Assembly: GCA_014281115.1 (NCBI GenBank)
Contig: JACONQ010000017.1
Location: forward strand, 1,364,001 to 1,428,000
Length of the DNA stretch: 64,000 nucleotides
Direction of reading: 5' to 3'
Origin: Laburnicola sp. R22_1
Taxonomy: Eukaryota > Ascomycota > Dothideomycetes > Pleosporales > Didymosphaeriaceae
Below are positions 22,766 to 35,404 of this stretch, one piece after another. How positions within the stretch are numbered: the stretch's first letter is position 1; each line of letters begins with the position of its first letter. The position numbers and the translations under genes were made by a program. Under the pieces are notes generated by a model. It had not been told where the DNA came from and did no database searches. It worked only from the letters and a program-made list of their open reading frames with translations.

Positions 22766-25700
22766 CTATTTCGGCGGAGCATTTTGACCGGGGGCGTCAC
22801 CTTCCCTTCCAGGTTGCTGAGCTCGACCTCCTCGTCCACCCCCACGACCGCCCCTCGGGCCTCTTCCTCTTGATTTTCCCTTGTCACCACCGTCCTGCTT
22901 CGGCGGTGGCGTAGAAGTCGAAGCCTCTGGAGCTCCAGGGGCCTTACTGGTATCCCTGTTTGCTTTGCCTCTGTCAGGCTCGTCGCCCTCTTTCTTGCCC
23001 TTTCCCTTTGCTTTACCGCCGCGACCCCTGCCACAGCCTCTGCTAGCTCGGAGTGCTCTGTCTCCAGCGCGCTTGTTCTGCTCTTCTTCTTGCATTACCC
23101 TTTTGCTCTCTTGATCCCACCATTGCTGGAACTCCTGTTCTTGTTGAATCTCTTGCAAGCTACGCTTCGCCGCTGCTTCACGGACGTAGTCTTTCTCAGC
23201 TTGTTGTAAGGATAGAATCTCATGCATGCTGAGATGTTGGCTCGGCGAGGTCGGTGAATGAGACGGGGGTGGAATGTGACGGACAGAGTGAGGCGTTGGA
23301 ATAGGCGTACTTGACACCGACATTCCCCGCTCCGATGCAGGGTCGGACTGTTTTTGGGGTGCAGTGTGCGCAGGAGTAGTTTGTGTGGGCTCGCGAGCCT
23401 TCTCTTCCTCTTTCGGCTTTGACTTTGCGCCTCGATGGGCAACCGTTTGGCGCATAGTCAATTGAGGTGTACTCGAAGTGCGAGAAGGTTGAGGCGATGG
23501 AGTGGTCACTGGACTATTGCTGGGTTTTCGGTGAGACGTTGCTTGCCAGGGCGATACTGTAGGCGGAGCCGGTTGTGGTCTTTCGTAGGTTGCCGGCTGT
23601 CCAAGTTGATGCGCTTGCTGGACGCGTTTGCGCTCCTTCTGAGACATTTTCGCGTGAAACGAGCCAGGCGCTTTTCTCTCTTGTTCTTGCTGAGATAGGC
23701 CGAGAGTCAGGTTCGAGGGCATATCACCCGAAGTCTGAGCCATGATATCCTTCATGTCAAGCTTCGTTCCGGCCAAGGGCGTAGGGCCCCAAGGGCGCCC
23801 TGGCGTTCTTTCGGCGGTGGGCAGTGACGGTATCGAACTTAGGGACCCGAGCGCGGGATATCCATCAACGTCCCTACCCAACGGTGACTGGTCAACCTTC
23901 TTCCTTGCATCAGCCCATGTCTGATTCAAGGACCCGCCTGTGCCAGAGACAGGTTGCTTCGTCGATACTGGCGCAAACTGTGGTTGCCGAATGGCCGTAT
24001 CCAAGTCAGGCTCATCTTCACCATCCGACATTTCGAACATGAGATCTGCAGCAGAGCGCTTTGCTTTCAGAGCTGGGGTTGCGGCAGGACTGTCGCTCTC
24101 CAGCTTGCCTTCCCGGGAGGCTTTTCGACGAGTGCGCTGTCTCAGTGGAGAGGTAGAAAGCTCTTCTAAACTTTGCGCCCGGAAGGACGTCGAAGCAATT
24201 CCCTCCCCCTCGGAGAATTTATTGGAGAGTACGATAGCGTCGACTCTGGCGCGCTTGCTTCGCTCGATCCTTTCAGCGAGTTCCGGGTATTTATCGAACA
24301 AGAGCGCTTCTGCCCGTCCACTCCTAGCAAAAGGAAGGTACGCGAGCTGGTTGTCCCGCACGACCTGATTTAACTCCAAGAGAAGGTCTTCATCTAGCTC
24401 GTCGAGAGACCTAAGCATTGTTAGTGTATTGGCCTTTACTACACCGATGTGATACTGACCCGTTCTGCATAACGGCTTCCAAACTCAAACACACGTACTC
24501 CAGCGCAGCATCCTTGAATTCTGCAACTGAACTAGGCGCAATAGCCGCGAGAAGGGAACAAACATTTCGAGCATTGACTGTCAAAGAGATCAGCATAGAT
24601 CTCCAGCAACTTGCAGGGCCAACTTACCATAATGTCCTATGAGCTTTTGGCAAATTTGGGACAATCGGTCCAACATCAGCTCGTTCGCAATGGACATGAC
24701 ATCCATCACATGATCCAGGAGCTCATCCAACGCAAGCAGATCGTTCAGATCCTCGCTCGTGACGTTCTCAAAGAGCTCTTCGCCAGCATCGGTGTAAAGA
24801 TGGCGGACAACGAGCTCGAACAAGTGTGTCTCGACATGAGTGAGGTCGATTCGTACCAGCTGCGAGTCTTCTGCACGCCTGCCAGCTAGCCATTGGCCTC
24901 CAGCACAGCCCTTGAAGAGACCTTCGAAGAAAGGACAGCGCTGGCATAAAATATCAGAATGAAGTAACATCTCTCCATCCGCTAGCTCGACGATCATGTC
25001 ACCACCGTCGAAGAAAGAAGGATCTTTGACAGCCAACGTCATGTCTAGGTTCAAACATTTTCTTGGACTGACCATTTGACGGACAGCAGGTTCAAGTTGG
25101 CGAAGCTCCAGACGTGATGCCACCTTCATGAGCTCGGTTCGGACCGTGCGGTACCTAAAGGCCATAGTAGGGTAACGCTGAGTGACATTCCAGAAGTCGA
25201 CGAGGGTGTCTGTGTACGAGTAGAGTACCAGGTTAAACAGGGTCAGGAAATCTAGGCCATGAAAGAGTACAGTCACTCTATCGTCTGTCTCTCGAATTTG
25301 CAAGAGCTCAGGGATATCAAACTCATTGGTGTCTGCAGCGCGGAAATTGGCCATAGCGTCTCTGAGAACGCGGCTGCGACCAGAGATGACGAACTCGTGG
25401 ACTGGAATTCGAACATCCGAGACAGTCGTGCCGAGCTCTAGATCGTACGTATTCTCTGAAGTAGGCATTGTACTCTCCAGTATCTCAGCGACTTCTTTCT
25501 CCAAATCCTTTGACTGTAACACGCGTTTGCGGAGAGACTGTGCTTCAGAAGGACGCTGCCAGAATCTTGGGAGAGGATTCTCATCGTCTGATTTCTCTTC
25601 ATAGTTTGACAAGTTGTAGAATGAAAGCAAAGGTGCGAGATCTTTCCAAAGATTAGGTTCGTCGATCCCAATCTGAGATCTTGTCACATCGCAGTCCTTG

Positions 25701-27751
25701 CGGATCGCAGCATAGGCACCAAAAGCGGACGCTCGCACGGCAACAACTCGGGTAAGGCCTGGTACCCGCTGGAATTTGTAGTCTTTCGGCTTCTGTTCGA
25801 CAACACCAGTAACAGTTGCGCTTTTGATGGTTGCTCGTTTAGTGCGTCTCCAAACGCTTCCGGCCTCGGTAGTCAAGATGATGGACCCGTCTTGGTCAAC
25901 ATCAACGTCACGAGCGGCCATGTGCCCTTGCTTCGCGGACCATATGCGATATGGTTGTGACAAAGCATCTCGAATTTGTTTCGGGTTCGTAGTAGACGTG
26001 TTCGTGTCGTGACTCCCCTCTAAGCGTCGACTGACAGCAACTGTAAATACCTCACCGGAGGTGGATAACGCACAAATCGTGTCACCGCCGGAAGTTATCT
26101 TTTTGACCTTGTTTGGAGTAGTCTCATACTTCGTAGTAAACCAGCTCTCTTTCAAAAAATTACTGGTGAAACCATCCAGAGGAAAAGTGAGTCGCGCATA
26201 CCCATAATTGGCAAACACCCAAACTTCGTGGTTATTCAACAGACATACTGTAGCGCCGTCTATAGCTGACGCAGAGCTGATGGATGAAGAGAACAAGGAC
26301 GCGGCAATCTTCCGAGGTATGATCTGCATTTCTAATGACCGCGCATCAGAATCAACGATTCCTAGTTGTCCCTCATTCTTGCCAAAGGTGTACAAAGACG
26401 TTGACGTATGTGCGACTGAATGTATGCGGGAGGCAGCGATTCCTGTGATAATTTCTCGTTTCAAAGGCCCAAATATCTGCCGTGGGATAGTGGAGATCGG
26501 GTCGTCATCTTTGATAGTAGGCTTCGGCAGAGAATAACCTAGTTGACCAAAAGCATTGTTACCCCACGAGAAAATCTCCCCGTCGTCAGTCACCGCCAAC
26601 GTGTGGTTTTGCCCCAGAGCGACAGCAGCCACCTTCTTTTTGCCTAGACCACCGCTTTCAATGCAAGTGAACTGATATCGCGTAGTTTCGGTACCAGTAC
26701 CGAGTCGACCACCAGGTCCATGGCCGCAGACATAGAGGTTCGAGACAGTATCGGTGGTCAAGACAGCAGTGTGGAGTTTAGACATTTGCACATCCTGGAT
26801 AACAAGTGGTGTGTTGCGAATATGCGTTGGAAGATCTGTGACTGCTAAAGGTTGCAGGTGGCCAGAATCCTGAAGCCCTAGGTTCATCGCAGCCATTCTC
26901 TGGATTTCCTTCTCTCGATGCTCCCGGTGAAATCTTTGCAGCAGGTGGTCAGGCCGCCTGAGGACAATGCGTTCAGGGAATTGCCGGTCGTCTTGATCGC
27001 CAAATCCTAGCGTTACATTCTTGTTGCTACCAAAGGTGTACACTTCATCGCCCCCAAGTAAAATGGGCGGAGCAATGACACGCTTTCGCGAATCATCGTC
27101 TCTATCCCCACTGTCTCCTTGCGCAAACTCGTTATCAGAATCCGTGTCAGGGACAGGTCCAAGTTCCGGCCTCAGCGTGCGATCTTTAATAGTCAGTGAA
27201 AACAGATCCAGAGGACCGTTTCCTTCTTTGTCCTTGGTCTTAACAAGCCCACGGGCATGTTGGTTGAAGCCAGCAGAGCCATGACCTAAAATATTACGAG
27301 AGTCACGGTTGAGAATCAGGCGTGCTATAGCGATGTTTCCAAAGTAGAAGGCTCGATGTAAGGCAGTCCACCCGTTCTCTGCGTCCTGCACATATACATC
27401 AACCAAAGGATGCTCGAGCAGGGCCTGCGCAAATCCAATGGCGTTTTCGGCAGAGGATGACGCCGCATGATGCAGTATCGTCATGCCCATGCCATCGCGA
27501 CTGTTGATGTCCGAACGAGACAAGGTCACGGCAGCCGCGCCGGGTATCTTCCGCCCTTTGGCACTTAAATGTGGCGAGACTCCATAACTCCCAGGACTAC
27601 TGTTCAATCCCACACCATATCCTCCTGCTCCCTGCCGACCAGCAAAGCCTTTCTGTGCTCCCGTCCGTGAAGTATGCGCGGCAGATTCCAGGACATGCCG
27701 GAAGCTGTCGACATCATCTTCGAAATAGTGCTTCCAGAGATATCCACTCAT
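22766..27751 (-). CDS. IBtk-like ankyrin-RCC1-BTB protein, putative Cul3 adaptor
   Basis: Three exons, 27751-24628, 24577-24460 and 24410-22766, with introns of 50 and 49 nt that keep the frame; 1628 aa. Ankyrin repeats come first (residues about 88-160, GMTILHHAASS, GWTALHRAFYFGN), then RCC1 beta-propeller blades (about 235-640, VYTFGSNKNVTLGFGD, SWGNNAFGQLGY, LYTFGKNEGQLG), a first BTB/POZ unit (about 765, VSDVRIPVHEFVISGRS), a second BTB (about 910, DMIVELADGEMLLHSDILCQRCPFFEGLF), a helical BACK-like stretch, and a long disordered tail ending in Gln/Glu coiled coil and an Arg/Gly-rich end (GRGPRGGRGGGRGGR). This order matches inhibitor of Bruton tyrosine kinase (IBtk) homologues, which serve as Cullin-3 substrate adaptors; fission yeast Btb3 is, as I recall, the fungal relative. 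The substrate is unknown. Confidence 0.9.
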
Positions 27752-28677
27752 GTGCCGGAGAGGGAGAGAAGTAATCCTTTTGCTTCGACAAGTAGCCCCT
27801 CGCTATGACCTCTGGGATCAAAGCCTGTTTAAAGGTGCTGGCTGCGAAGCTGAGGAAGACTCCTGGGGAACGCCGGGCACGACCGGGGCCGGTAATATGT
27901 GTGCGATCGTGTGTTGGCTATCGACGGCGGAGAGGTAGCGGTGGTGCGATGAGGCGCGTAGGTGGGGAGGTACTTGTGAAGCGGCGGCGAAATTTGGCGC
28001 AATGTGGCAACCCTCGGTGCGCAATGGACTGGAATGTTCGGGAAGGGGCCTTCTGAAAAGCTCGGGATGCGGCGGCGGATCTAATGGCGGAGGAAGCTTC
28101 AGGAGTAGCTATGAATATGCAGTCGGCGTTTGTAGTGATTGTTGGAAGGTGCAGTCGGCGGGCGAGCGGTGCCTGAGTCTATGATGACGAAACCGGGAGA
28201 GGTCAGACCGAGGTTTGTGCCAAAGCGGCTGATGTGTGAGTCAGAACGAGTCACGATGACTCTAGAGCTTCCAAGGATGCGCGAGAGGCAAGTAAAGTAT
28301 GCAAGAGTCACAGTGTTGAGATGCGGCGGGGGAGCGCATTCCAACGAACGTGGGTGGCACTCATCGCGACCCATCCCGCGCCAGCCAATCAGGGCGGCCG
28401 GCATGCCACGAGCTTCGTCTTCTGGAGCGAGTTCCACTTCAACACTCCGGGGTTACTATGGAGCAAAGCTCAAAGCCATCTACCGCGGAGGCGTAATTCC
28501 AAGTGAGAATCCGCCAAGGATGCGATGGAATTTCTGCGGCGGGGTCACGGAATATATATACATGCGCACGCTCCACACCCATCTAGCGGTGAAGAAAAGA
28601 CATGGAACACGTATCTGTGCAGGTTGGCGTCGGGAGACGTTGGATCAGCCAATTCTTCCCATCGCCGTGAATGTACC
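27752..28677. other. Intergenic upstream of the ankyrin-BTB gene
   Basis: About 0.9 kb holding the presumed promoter of the minus-strand gene starting at 27751. A 180-codon + strand frame (28139-28681) and an antisense 112-codon frame overlap here but show no family signature and I do not call them. Confidence 0.45.
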
Positions 28678-29088
28678 CTAACTTCCAATCATCCCACTCA
28701 TATCCTCGCATCCGATTTCGCCATGGCATGCCACTGCCAACATAAACACTGACGCGGCGAAGTCTATCACGACGAGTAAGACGGCCACTCGTCCTGAATT
28801 GGGGAGTTTCGTCCACTTGAAGAACACAAAGAAAGCCACAGAGTTCGCAATCATGGCAGCCTTGTACATGACGAAGGAGACGATCACTGCCCCCTCGTGG
28901 ACTTGGATGCGAGGGGGTCCGCAGGAGAACATGCCGAAGCGATCGGGGATGTGGAGTGTTTGTGACTGGATGCGGTACCCGGTTGTCGCGATGGTGAGAT
29001 GGATGGGATTGAGCTCTCCATCTACAATTTGGCCGGCTCGGACTGCCGTGGCAGTCGCGATGAGATTGGTGATGGTGTTGTTCATCAT
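28678..29088 (-). CDS. Putative small membrane protein, unknown function
   Basis: 136 codons from a double ATG (29088/29085) to the stop at 28678. Two strongly hydrophobic segments, at residues about 67-92 (IVSFVMYKAAMIANSVAFFVFF) and 99-121 (VAVLLVVIDFAASVFML), are separated by a short basic loop (KWTKLPNSGR). The N-terminal 60 residues are polar with a weak amphipathic start. The paired helices are unlikely by chance in non-coding DNA, but there is no family match, no introns and no neighbour evidence. It could be part of a larger, spliced MARVEL-like gene whose other exons I do not see. Confidence 0.4.
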   Translation of the reverse strand: MMNNTITNLIATATAVRAGQIVDGELNPIHLTIATTGYRIQSQTLHIPDRFGMFSCGPPRIQVHEGAVIVSFVMYKAAMIANSVAFFVFFKWTKLPNSGRVAVLLVVIDFAASVFMLAVACHGEIGCEDMSGMIGS

Positions 29089-31048
29089 GTTGAAAGTGGT
29101 TGGTTTGGGCTATCGAGCTGACGCAGAATGGACCCGGAAACTGATAGATATTCTGATCTTCTACGGACGATTAATTGGTGTTCAAGACTTTGCTAAGAAC
29201 CGCTAGATAATGCTTTACCTTATCTTTCGGTTTGAATTCGATGCCACTCCCTCGATCCGACTTGAGTTGTTAGTCGGTTCATGGAAATATCTAGTAGGAA
29301 GTAGGACGGGGAGTGAGCAGCTGCCCAGGTGTTTCGTAGTGGCGTAAGTGAGCGCGCATATAAAAAATTAGGTAGGTTGCGGAGTGAAGCCTTCTTGCGC
29401 GTACCACGGCTCCCTTCTCAACACCGAATTTCGTCAACTCAGGTGCTGCCTAACGCACGAGGGCAAGCACCGTGTTGACACAGAATGTCGTTTGCTGCAA
29501 TTCAATTTCGCAAGCTATCAGCCTGGTACTAGATAATAACAATTCAGTTTTTTTTGGTGTTCGTATAACGCTAACATGTCCTATTCTGGGCGTCTCGCTG
29601 TTGCAACCCCAGATGGCCCGTCGCCAAGTCCAGACTGCAAGCCACTGCATTAATGCGTACAACACCCCGCAAAAAAAAACCAAGCTCACTTGCGTTAAAC
29701 TGTGTGCTTCTTCTTTATGCGCATTTGCGAGACTTTAGAAAGTTGGAGACTGAGTAACCGTCCAATGGGGTCCATTGCCCAAGCTCCAATGACTGCCAGT
29801 TCCGATCAGCGGCGATTGATCTCAATGCAGACCAGTAGGAATCATCGCGGATGCTCCCGATGTTCATGCAGGGTGCTAGGCTGCCAGTGGGAGCTCCGCG
29901 TAATGGTAGAGACACGTCCAATGATGAGTGCAGACAGTGCGAAGGTGCAGAGGCGAAGCAGGCAACCGTAAACGCAGAGCCGCAGTCCTTCCGGATCCGG
30001 TGGGGTGTACCAGGCAGATAACGATGCCTAAGAAGGTCGTTCTCTTGGGAGTCTTTCGCAGATAATCATGTTATCGTGGCAATGGTTGCGTGAGGCGGCA
30101 GGATATGGCGGAAGATGGTGCAATTGAGATGATGGCCGTGCAGGCCAGCACAACAAGACGCTGAAACGCGCTGTCTGGCCAGCAGAGCAGAGGCGACGAC
30201 ATGCAACAGGGGCAGAGTGGAGCGCGAGAAACCGGTCAAACGCTCGCCTATGAGGCTGCTGGGCTTCCAAGGCTTGGGCGGTGCTCGCTGTCGCTGGCAG
30301 AGCTGCATTAGCGCCGGCCTCGGATCGCGCTGCGGTTGAGCTCTCACCTTCAAGCTGGTCGACACTCGAAGGCGACCTCTCTTCTCGTCACCGCACCGTG
30401 AAGCCCAGGACGAAACTCGCAGTGCTGCTCCCTCGCCCGGCTGTCTCTGCATCGCCCGCCGCATCTCGCCTGCACAGCGGCATCTATCGGGTCAGGGCAC
30501 GCTTGTCCCCAGGTCACCCTGCTATCAGTGAAGCGTCATCCGGAACAGTCACGAGCCTCCAACGGCCTGACTCCCCCAGTTCCCATTCATTCCCAACTCT
30601 CTTTGCCGGCCCTGCGTCATCCTCGCGCACTCCCGCCCGTTCTTCCACCTCCTGCACCTCCTCCTTCGTGCCCCTACCGGCCCTAGTAGGGTGCTCAACC
30701 TTATCGCCGCGCCCCAGGCATCGCCATCAGTTTCCGTATCGTCTGCGTTCGTATTCCCTATCCGGGGGCATCTCACCATCGTCTAGACGCCACACCCTGC
30801 AACACAGCGCACATCATGGCTGCTGCCTGAGCGGGCCTATAGTACCAACGCGCGTGGACCAGTCTGCTGAAAGACACCTGGGCCTGTCACTGTCCGTCTG
30901 CATAGCCGCACGCTGTCTGCCGCGCTCGTGATGGCTTCCATCAGTACTCGCATGTACCCACCACGACTACGATAATCTCCTACGCTGCATCCTGGCCCAC
31001 ACACCCTCGTCTCCGGTCACGCTTGGTTTCCCAGAGGCCGCCCTCACC
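29089..31048. promoter_or_regulatory. Promoter and long CT-rich leader region of ATG13
   Basis: Nearly 2 kb with no supportable gene. From about 30300 to 31048 the + strand is C/T-rich with few A-rich stops, giving a long pseudo-open frame (30281-30931, GTG at its start, Ser/Pro/Arg-rich product). This is what a long fungal 5' leader looks like, so I read it as the leader of ATG13. The left half (29089-29450) would be the promoter of the small minus-strand gene. Confidence 0.4.
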
Positions 31049-33898
31049 ATGTATCAGCACCCACGCCCGTCACCGCGGACCGCCTCGGCCGCGAACAACC
31101 TCCAGACGAACCCCACCCACACCAACAACCAGCGGGACCCCCCGTCCGAACGCTCCTCGCCCTACTCGGATTTCGCGCCCTACAGCGACCGCGGGACCGA
31201 CGACGCCGACGGCGAGATGGTCGCAATGTCGGAAGCGGATCAGAGACACATCCAGAAAGTCAACCAGGTCATACAGGTATGCACGGTTACACAACGCTGC
31301 GTGAAGCTTGATGCGCTGACCCCTGCTCAGAATTTCTTTACCAAAGCCGCACTCACCATCATTTCATCAAGGACAATACTACCCCAGAGCTTTAACAGAG
31401 ACGGAAATCTCAAGCAAAATAAATGGGTAAGGGATGGCAGTGCCCCTCGAGCAAGAGTCTGAATACTAATACAAATTTAGTTCAATGTCGTCCTCGATGA
31501 CACGGACCTCCTTTCGCCCGATCTCCAGGAGTGGAAGACGATGGACGCCGTGTCCGGCCAACACCCATCGCTCTGCATCGAGATATACCTAGACACCAAA
31601 AACCTGGGACACAAGCAGTCGCTTGTCGTCCACGACGAGCATGGTAAGGCGTGGGACGTTGCTGAGGCTCTGAACGCGCCTGTCGAGTCCACTTCACGCC
31701 CCCCGAGCCGGGCGGGCAAGTCTACCCACCTTGTGCTAGAACGCTGGAAGATAAATGTTGGCGACAAGCACGCAGTGCATCCCTCGGAACTGAGCGATCC
31801 CTTGCCGAACGTGTACAAGAAAGCCGTCGTGCTTTTCCGATCGCTCTATGCCTATCTCCGCTTCATACCTGCTTACAAGTATTACAAGAGCATCGCGAAA
31901 CAGCCAGCCAATCACCCATCGCTGAAACTTAATTTCCGCATATCCAACGGCGACTTCAAGAACCCACGACTGGACACCTTGAGCATCCCGCTTTACCCAT
32001 CCGCCGAAAGCGTTACCGAAACCCAAACCTTCGCGCCATCGAATTCGCCCGTGGGGCCCCTATGTATATCCGTACAATATCGCACAAACTGCGAATTTAG
32101 CGTGGAAGATTCGGAATCGTTGCTGAGTTCTCATTTTCTAGGACTAGACAACACCTATCTTGAGCAGACAAACAAGGAAGCAGCACAAGTACCGGGCTCT
32201 TTGCCTGTTAACAGGCTACATACCCAGGACACTCCAGATGTAGGGCAAGCGTATGGTAGTATGTCGACGTTTCACCAAGTCGGTCCTTCAACCGGCACAA
32301 GTCCAATGTCGGCTTTGCGTGCCGTCCGAGACATGCCCTCGTCGTCGCCTGTTGAATCGCCACCGTCGAAACTGCCCCCTAATCATCGGACAGCGCAAGG
32401 TTCCAAATCTTCGCTCCGTTCTGTCGAAGCACCGTCCTATCAAAGACGCACATCTGTGTCTTTCCAGCCATTCAAGGCGGGCTCATTGTCGTCTTCACCA
32501 GCTCCGATCTCAGGTATTCCTCCCTCACCAGGAAGCTCGGCGGGTCGACCAAGCAGTTCCCTAGGCCGAACACCTGCTCCCAACCCTCTGACCCAACCAC
32601 GCAATCGCACATCGTTGACTGCTCTACCACAAACTGCTCTCAGAGCGCCGTCTCTACCGAACGAGACCGCTATTGCATCGTCTGCCTCTAGCTCACCAAA
32701 GCCAGCGCCGATTGCACGGTACAGTAGTAGTTTCGGCCATCGGAGGAGCAGGTTCTCATCAGGGGGCGGTAGTAAGATCGAAGATGACAACCTTAGCAGT
32801 GGGAAAGGAAGCTTAGCATCGTCGCAACAACGCGGTTCTGATGTTCTTAACGATGGCGAAGGAGCCAGCTCAGGATCTGTGAAGACGGACGATGAGCACA
32901 TATCCGACTTTCTGAAGCTTCTGGAGCAAAAGAAGGAGCTCAAAAGCTTCAGCAAAGCCGATACTGCTTCGCGAGATGCATCCATGCGCAAAACAACTGC
33001 GCAGCTCTCGAAATATCAGCGCATGCGTGAACCATACAACACATTATCAGATTCCGTCTCATCGTCAATGATGCTGCAGCGGTCGTCCTCGTCTTCTAGT
33101 CGTCAACTCTCTAGCGTGCCTCCTATGGTTGGTGGCACATCAGCGTCTACGGCATCATCTCCGGGAAAGCCTATATCGCCACACACACCTCACACGCCTG
33201 CAATTCCGTCACGATTGAGTGCAAACAGCATCATTGAATACGAACCGCGCCGTAGCCGCAGTCGGCCCGGACACCCGTCGCGTGGTCAAGACACCGTGGA
33301 TGTGCAGGAGCGGAGCGAAAACGACGAGGGAACAAACGCTATTGACATTCCTACGTCGCCTCGACCTTGGAACTATCCTCGCAGGTCTAGCTCTGCTGCG
33401 CATCAACAACGTGCCCTAGACGATGACCGGGATCCTTTTGACTTACGCTCGGCAAGCGTGCCAGTTGATGAATCTGACCGCGAGAGAGACTTGGACCGCA
33501 TCCTTGCACCTGACCTTACCTCGAGCGAGTTGTTCGCGCAAACAGAGCTTCTTGCGAGTGCAGATCGTGATGATTCTGCTGCAGGCACGCGGGAAGAGAT
33601 ACCGCGCCCTATGTCCACGTCCGATTTACCTGCTAAGCGCGGTACATACTTGGGGAGTAGCAGAGGCCGTGGTGGCTATTCCTCTCATGGCTCTTCCATT
33701 AGCCTTGCTACCGGCGCAACGAGTTCTACAGAACGCCAGAGTCGATATACCTTTGCTAATCGCACTGTCTCGAATGACGATGATGAGCCTCTGCTGTTCC
33801 AGATGAGTGAGATCGGCGCCGGCTCAAGGCGGAGCCTCGAAGAAGCAAGAGGTGGATCAAGCACGGGAAGCGGAGGCAGACGAGGCTGGCTCCGTTGA
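31049..33898 (+). CDS. ATG13: Autophagy-related protein 13
   Basis: Three exons, 31049-31276, 31331-31426 and 31481-33898, with two 54-nt introns (the second has a TACTAAT branch site) in phase 0; 913 aa. A disordered 60-residue N-terminus leads into the HORMA domain (residues about 65-300: QKVNQVIQNFFTKAALTIISSR, LVLERWKINV, VYKKAVVLFRSLYAYLRFIPAYKYY, LCISVQYRTNCEF), which is diagnostic of Atg13. The remaining 600 residues are Ser/Pro-rich and disordered, with a helix around residue 610 (ISDFLKLLEQKKELKSF) that fits the Atg1-binding MIM region. Atg13 is the TORC1-phosphorylated scaffold that activates the Atg1 kinase and joins Atg17 at the phagophore assembly site. Length is usual for Pezizomycotina. 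Confidence 0.95.
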
Positions 33899-35404
33899 TC
33901 GGGGCCCTATACCCACACAAAAGCACTTAGTCTTATGCACTTGACATTCGTCCTTCTTTTGATATGCACTTCGGCGTTCCGCGGGTAGTCTGGGCATTTG
34001 CTTTTCCTCCACTTACTGTCTATTGTCTATTGTTTTCGTTTTGATTGAGCCTTGTTTCTGTCTTATACGCACATTTTTTTGAGCGTCATATGCTGCCTTA
34101 CACAGGTGTCTCGGCTGCATGTGGTAGACATTTGCAAATTGCGTACTGGAGAGGGTGGGATCTTGGGCTTGGAGCTGGTTTGGACCCGGCGTTTTGTGTT
34201 TAGCGGACGGACCTGGGAAGGACATTTCGGCTCTTTATATATATCGCTGATGCGGCTGTTTATAGTCTGCTGGCGGGTTTGAAATAGGGATGGGATATGG
34301 GAGGGTTTTATACTGGGTTGCGTTGCCATGGATGCGAGGGCGCGAGCCTTGGGGTGTCTCTGTCACTCACTCGGCAGGTGCTGGACGTTTTTTAGTGCAC
34401 TTTGGTAGATTGGAGATATGAATATTGTTGGTACTGCTTTTCTTTGGTGCTGTGCGTTTGGCGTGTGGTGCTGGGTTGAGCTTGAGCTTGCGTGCGCATT
34501 GATGTGGGAAGACGGAACGCGTGCAAGGTAAGCCAGAGGGTGGGGAAGCGGTTCTTACTCCTTGACTCCTTCCTGTCTTGCTCAGCTCTGCCACAGGCCC
34601 CAAAGTACACTGCTTGATGCGACGACGTGATCCTACCCCATTGAGGGGGCGGGGCATGGGGCGTACTACGTAGGATGACTAGGATGAGACAAGACAGCAG
34701 GTCTGAGGCTGATGTGGGCGGACAGCCACTTATTTTGTTTGGACTTTGCTAATTGGCTGGTTGTTGTGCGAGGCGGCCGTTGTGGGAGCGGGGGCGGGAG
34801 CGGGGGCGGGTGGCGTATCTGCGTGTAGGTATGTGTGCATGCGGTGGGCGTGTCTGCATGTGTTGTTTGCCCCGTGTGGACAGCCCGAGGATTCACACGC
34901 AAGGAAAGACGGTGGAGCAAAGGGAGGCCACGTCTGAAGCTGCCGTGAGCGGCACATGGCACAGCGCCTCGTCCGAGGCTCGTTGTCGGCACATGCGGCG
35001 CTTCTACATTCACTGGCAGCCAAACAGGAATGGCAGGAATGACGTCTGGGCGACAGCGGGTGGTGATGCTGCCAATAGGAAGGGGGCCAAGGTAGGAACA
35101 GGCCGAGGATACGCAGGGGAACCGCGCCCAAGCGTACGCTGTGTAGCTTAAGGATGAGGTCACAGGCTGTTTTAGCCTGCGCCGCGCGAAACACGGCCGT
35201 GCTGCTTGTTTCCGGTCTTCCGACCGACCAGCATCTTTTAACAACACCGCCTGCCTCTCCTTTGTGCCTTATTTTCCATCGCTTTCATTCACTCAGTATA
35301 CGTGTGTGTGTTTTCCTTTGGCTATTCTCACCGGCCATAGTAAGCTTGTCCGCTTAGTCATCAATTACGTGATGCGTCACGTTTCATACCATTCCGACCA
35401 GAGC
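33899..35404. other. Intergenic ATG13 - phospholipase B, 1.5 kb
   Basis: 3' UTR of ATG13 (T-rich, to about 34300) and promoter of the phospholipase gene. Holds a GC-box-like tandem of two GGGAGCGGGGGC units at about 34783-34810. A minus-strand 193-codon frame here (34666-35247) has no protein-like signature. Nothing else seen. Confidence 0.45.

Noticed and set aside
28139..28681. 180-codon + frame upstream of the ankyrin/BTB gene
   Set aside because: No signature, overlaps another chance frame on the opposite strand, falls in a promoter.
30281..30931. 217-codon frame before ATG13
   Set aside because: Begins at GTG, Ser/Pro/Arg-rich, lies in a CT-rich leader; no domain or splice signals.
34666..35247. 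193-codon minus frame between ATG13 and PLB
   Set aside because: Composition of chance-open sequence; no motif, falls in the PLB promoter.
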